From Casuarius casuarius (lineage: Eukaryota > Chordata > Aves > Casuariiformes > Casuariidae): DNA of 64,000 nt. Under the pieces are notes generated by a model. The model made no database searches, had not been told where the DNA came from, and saw nothing but the letters and a program-made list of their open reading frames with translations. Position numbers and translations under genes: made by a program. Below, piece by piece: positions 59,830-64,000 of the stretch (its first letter is position 1; each line of letters starts with the position of its first letter). The stretch is taken from the NCBI GenBank assembly GCA_003342895.1, contig PTFA01000024.1, forward strand, positions 4,831,505 through 4,895,504, in the 5' to 3' direction.

Positions 59830-62280
59830 TCAATACAGCTAGTAAGTCAGGTAGTTTTATATTCATACCCATGTTACCACCTGTTCATAGACCTTTCATG
59901 TACACTTACACTCTTGCACTATATTGCTTTGGACATGATTCATTACAGTAATTCTATCACTTGTAGAGTCTGGATATGAACTATACTTTGTGTAATTACT
60001 GGACTGAACACTCCTCCATGAAAGGAGGCACAAAAGGTCACAGTAGAAAGAATCGCTTGGTCCTGGCTCACTTTAAATAATTATCATTGTAAGACATTTC
60101 TTCTTCTATGTTATATGTATTAAAAAAAAAAAAAAAAAAAAAGCCACCTACAACAAAGTTGCAGAGATGATTTAGATTCAGAATACCAGAGCGAGAAAAC
60201 TTTTAGGATAATTGCGTTAAATATTATTGCCTCTAGGCAGCTAAATTAAAGTTTTTAGATCTGTGGAATTTATATAAAGTAAAATGAAATTCAACAGCCC
60301 CAGAAATCAGTTTTCAAGTGAAATGGTACAACTACTACACATTATATTTCCTTGTCGCTTTTTCAGGCTTATCCCTTATTGTAATGAGAGTTATATACTT
60401 TATGCAGCATAATCAATAACAAAGTGACTTCTTAAATCTTAAGAATTTGTAGCTGTTGCCTTTTTCATATTGAATAGAAAGTCAGTAGAAAAACTAGCCT
60501 CACCAGACAACTGGAGGAAAAAAGTCTATCTTCCCTTGATACTTAGTTATATGAGTGCTAGAGAAAGTTCTAACCCAAACACCATGTCTGAAGATTCATC
60601 AGCTTTGCATATCTTGAAGACACAGGTGTCTGATTATAAGTGCTAGCAACTCTTATTCAAGACACATGGCTGAGATAAGAATAACCAATGCTTTCATACA
60701 GAAAAATAAGATTTCAACTAGTGGTAGCAATGCTTTTTCAGCAAGTTTAGGGCTTAATAGCATTCAAAATATTGTCACTGAGTCTCACTTTTTCATTTCT
60801 ATTTGCCCCACATATCTGATTCGAAACGTTTAATAACTGAAAAGGTTTCTGCTAGAATTAAAGAGAGAAACAGAATGATCTAGGGGTCACGACACAGGGA
60901 TAGGATTCAAGAGTTTGGACTCAACTCAGGGGTCAGTCAAAAGTCTCCTATGCCTTTAAAGAAATCATTTAGTCTGCATCTATATGCTCTTTCTACAATA
61001 CTCCATTATTTACCCAGATTATACACCCTTCAGTCCACTTGCTCACTAGTATTATGGGACCATGACCTTGGTTACTTCCATCTAAATGCAAACAATAAAT
61101 ATCTCAATACACATAATAAAGAAAAGACTTAAAGCTTTAAGTTCCTCTACTGGATCAGGAAGCAACAGCCTGCGACACTCAAGATAAATCCACAACGCTG
61201 GTGGATCCAGAACAATTCACAGTATCCAAGATGCAAATTATAAGACTCTTTGGAGTTGAAGTTAGGCATTTACTGTAAATCTAATTCCCTTTTAATAAGC
61301 AGTACAAGATTGACTGAGCAGAGCAGTGAGAGGCAGTTTTCCTCCGAATGCCGTACAATGTTCTCTCAACCCAAAAAGGAAAGGATCATATTACAGAGAC
61401 TTCTCTCCAATTTTCAAATCCTTTCCTCTAGCTGAAGTAACAAGGATCCACTACTCAGTAAGTAAAGCCTATGTTCCTAACAAGGTTTCCTCCACATTAA
61501 AGACTTAATTTATACCCATGTGTTTTCCATTTAATTAATGGATAGTCATGATTTATCCATGAGATGTTAAATGACTCAGTAAATGCACCCTGAAGTTAAC
61601 ATGTATTATGTATCAACCAAAAAAACAAGATTATTCATAATCATGATAAGAAAATACATAAAGTCCTCATGAGATCATTACTAATTACCTGAAATCCAAG
61701 ATTGTCACCTATTGCTATATAACACAGTAATAATATATATTCCTACTAACATAAGTTTCAAGCCTCAAATTCACAGAATAAAACATAATATTTCACAATA
61801 AACATGACTCAGTTATTTTGTAAAGGCTTACTGAATTTTTCTTATTTTAAAAGTATACCTAATGGGGATACTGTTTATAGACTCTTTTTAAAGCAAAAGC
61901 AGATGCAACTAAAATCACTTTAAAATTATCCTTGAAGAACAGATGGCTTCAATACAAATGTGAAATATCTTGCAATTTGTGTACTATAAATTGAAAATTG
62001 ATTTTAGGACTTCCCTGTGTGTTTAGGCTTGCAATTTAAAACCAAGAAAAAAAAATTGTAACTACTGTTATTGTCACAAAGGGATTTCAGATTATGAAGT
62101 TACTGTTCACATTTGTCTGCTTCTTTAACACCAAACATTATTAGCCCTGCTTTGATGCACATTACAGTTTTTAGCAAATTTTAATCCCTTCTGGGTTTCC
62201 ATATGTGTACGAATGAAATTTATAGTATCGGAATTCAGAAACAGGTTTAGGATTGCAACCAGAAAGGATAGCAGCAGTGG
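59830..62280. other. AT-rich stretch, no gene recognised
   Basis: Apart from the poly-A at 60122-60142, I see nothing recognisable. Confidence 0.45.
60122..60142. repeat. Poly-A tract (21)
   Basis: An uninterrupted A-run. Confidence 0.95.
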
Positions 62281-62284
62281 GTTG

Positions 62285-62565
62285 GGGAGCACCAAATGGT
62301 TATTTTTAAAAATAGGACTGATAGAGTCTTTGGATGAAATTTAGGAATAGGCCAAGATTACATAGGGAGAATGAGTTAAGAGTCTGCACTGAATTTGAAA
62401 GGGACAGCATGTGTGGTTTAGGGCTGGGAATCAAGTGGCTATGTTTAGAAATGGGGCTGTCACCCAAAGCTTTGACTGAGGTTAGAGCCAAGAACACCAT
62501 GAGGGCTTGCAGGCACTAAGACAGAGATTAGTACTGAATCTAAAAGGGAACACTAGCTGAAGACT
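62285..62565 (+). repeat. Diverged tandem repeat, unit about 140 bp
   Basis: AAATGGTTATTTTTAAAAAT (62294) aligns with AAGTGGCTATGTTTAGAAAT (62433), offset 139. GAATTTGAAAGGGA (62391) aligns with GAATCTAAAAGGGA (62536), offset 145. GGAATAGGCCAAG and TTAGAGCCAAG also correspond. Two units are clear. The flanking purine-rich sequence to about 63200 has similar words (GGTTAG, TTTAGAGCTG), suggesting further, more decayed units. Confidence 0.6.
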
Positions 62566-62599
62566 GCTGAGAGTAAAACCCTAGCCAAGACAGGCTCCC

Positions 62600-64000
62600 T
62601 GTTTACATTCGCAGGGATGTGTTGGGGGAAGAAAGGGGTTGAAAGAGGCTCCTAGGGTGAAGCTACACATCTACAGGCATACTTGATGGGATCACCAAGT
62701 AAGCTATTGTTTAGCTAAGAAAGGCCAGTAGCATTAAGGCTGAATCCTGACAAGGGTGAAAGGAGCAGTAGTGCCACCAGAATGCCTAGGCTACATTTAT
62801 ACCACATGTTGAGTGGGGTCACCCAACACAGCCGTGGTGTGGGACAACACTGAGGTTACAGAGGTCCTGGCACAGGACCGACTAAGTCAGTGGGCACAAG
62901 GGTTCCAAGATGGCATGAGTTCAGCCAGATGCCTGTGTTTATACTGGGGACATTTGTTGCTGAGCTAAAATGAATGCTAAGTTTAGAGCTGTCAGGAGCT
63001 GATTTTCTGGGAACAAAGCCTAGGAGAAGTACCAAAGTAGGCCACCTGGGTATTTCTACTGGTAAGGACAGAAGGGGTTGGACTCAGATGGACAGGGGCT
63101 AATAAGCTTAGGTTAGGCTCGGGCCCAACGGATTATGCTGCAGGTTGACTGCCTCAGGGGTCACGTGAGCATTAACGTATCCTTTGACTAGACCTCCAGT
63201 TAAGGTTAGGATTGCATACAGAGTCAAGCAGAAGTATTGGTTTCATTTTTTTGTACAGTGCTTCAGTGTTCCCATTTGTCAAGAACCTCATGTCAAGGTA
63301 GAAAGGCCTGTTATCTGTCCTGTATGGAGAATTTCAGCATTTTTAGACACTATTCTCTCATCATTTGCAGCTTACATTTCCTGTGCAAGTATTTCATAAA
63401 AGGTACTGCAACATTTTATCTGAAAATAACATACTTCCACCGGCAAATCACTGCTTCAGCTTGATCTGATTCTGTCCCGTTGTAATTACAGACAAGAGCT
63501 TCAAGTGCTTTCTTCAAGCCTGCCGTGACAATATTAGCTCAAATGTCAAAAACACAGATGAACAAAATAATCAGGAATAGCTGAAGATTTGATCTATTAA
63601 ATCCGGTACTTCTACTACAGCAGCTGCTCATTTTTCTCTAGAATATTGCTAGTTATGTCATTCTCCAACCACCCAGCATTTCCTATGTAATGAAACATGG
63701 AAAGCAAAATACCTGTAAATTGCTGCTAGCACCTGGAGATCAATGCCTTGGCAGCTGCCATTAAATATGTCTATAAAACTGAGGCTTCCCCTTTTCTTCT
63801 CGTCTCTTCTCCACAGACAGACACGTACATGTTTGTGTTTCTGATAGTTTCTGGTTTGCATTTGAATCCTCCTTTTAATCCCTTCTCAACAACACAGATC
63901 CAGTATTTGCAAGCTATGGGAACAAAACATAACATTTTTTTCATGCCACGTTTATAATTACTGATGCTAGCATAACTCCACTGACCTCACCGATATGCCA
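62600..64000. other. G-rich then AT-rich sequence, no gene recognised
   Basis: 62600-63200 is G/A-rich and may be older units of the tandem repeat to its left. From 63200 on the sequence is ordinary and AT-rich. No recognisable protein or RNA. Confidence 0.4.

Noticed and set aside
59394..59951. 185-codon open frame on plus, the longest in the window
   Set aside because: Its middle third is an A/C low-complexity block without stops, and the rest shows no domain. It is an artefact of composition.
1..64000. tRNA, rRNA, snRNA, CRISPR, phage or bacterial operon
   Set aside because: No matching motif, promoter pattern or gene density. The sequence is plainly vertebrate non-coding DNA.

Overview
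The window is vertebrate, non-coding-looking nuclear DNA, most likely from a bird. The grounds are two recognisable CR1 LINE copies typical of avian genomes (about 7.6-8.1 kb and 45.0-45.6 kb), one much older CR1/L3-like copy (about 1-1.95 kb), a low interspersed-repeat load, AT-rich composition, and draft-assembly marks (single N at 883 and 35174; a 40-N gap at 8577-8616). There is no bacterial, organellar or viral gene organisation. No rRNA, tRNA, snRNA or CRISPR array was recognised.

Layout. 1-1950: old CR1/L3-like LINE on the minus strand. 1976-2200 and about 6670-6930: two diverged copies of one unnamed repeat, the second carrying a perfect 56-bp tandem duplication. 3635-4066: a diverged direct duplication about 300 bp apart. 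7625-8145: CR1 fragment. 8497-8696: a pure 9-bp satellite interrupted by an assembly gap whose length does not keep the 9-bp phase. 9-45 kb: mostly unique AT-rich sequence with simple repeats, poly-A/T/C runs and possible MIR SINE remnants. 45005-45570: second CR1. 46.2-46.4 kb: a 46-bp duplication beside an 11-bp hairpin. 54.2-54.4 kb: TAAT-dense candidate regulatory element. 54.76-55.45 kb: purine-rich block. 58.5-58.7 kb: small CpG cluster. 59.69-59.82 kb: CA/CCCA low-complexity block. 62.29-62.55 kb: diverged tandem repeat of about 140 bp.

Genes. I cannot defend any complete gene or recognise any protein. The open frames over about 100 codons are no more numerous than expected by chance in 64 kb of AT-rich DNA, and the longest (59394-59951) is held open by low-complexity sequence. 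I found about a dozen splice-bounded open segments, mostly on the minus strand, and list the best as low-confidence candidate exons. On a rough count, about 16 AG-GTRAG donors should occur by chance in both strands of this window, so most or all candidates may be spurious, and their phases do not form one consistent gene. One three-exon subset on the minus strand (31.1, 28.0 and 22.4 kb) is phase-compatible and would encode a membrane-spanning segment. That is the most testable hint of a real transcript. The simplest reading is intron or intergenic DNA of a bird chromosome.
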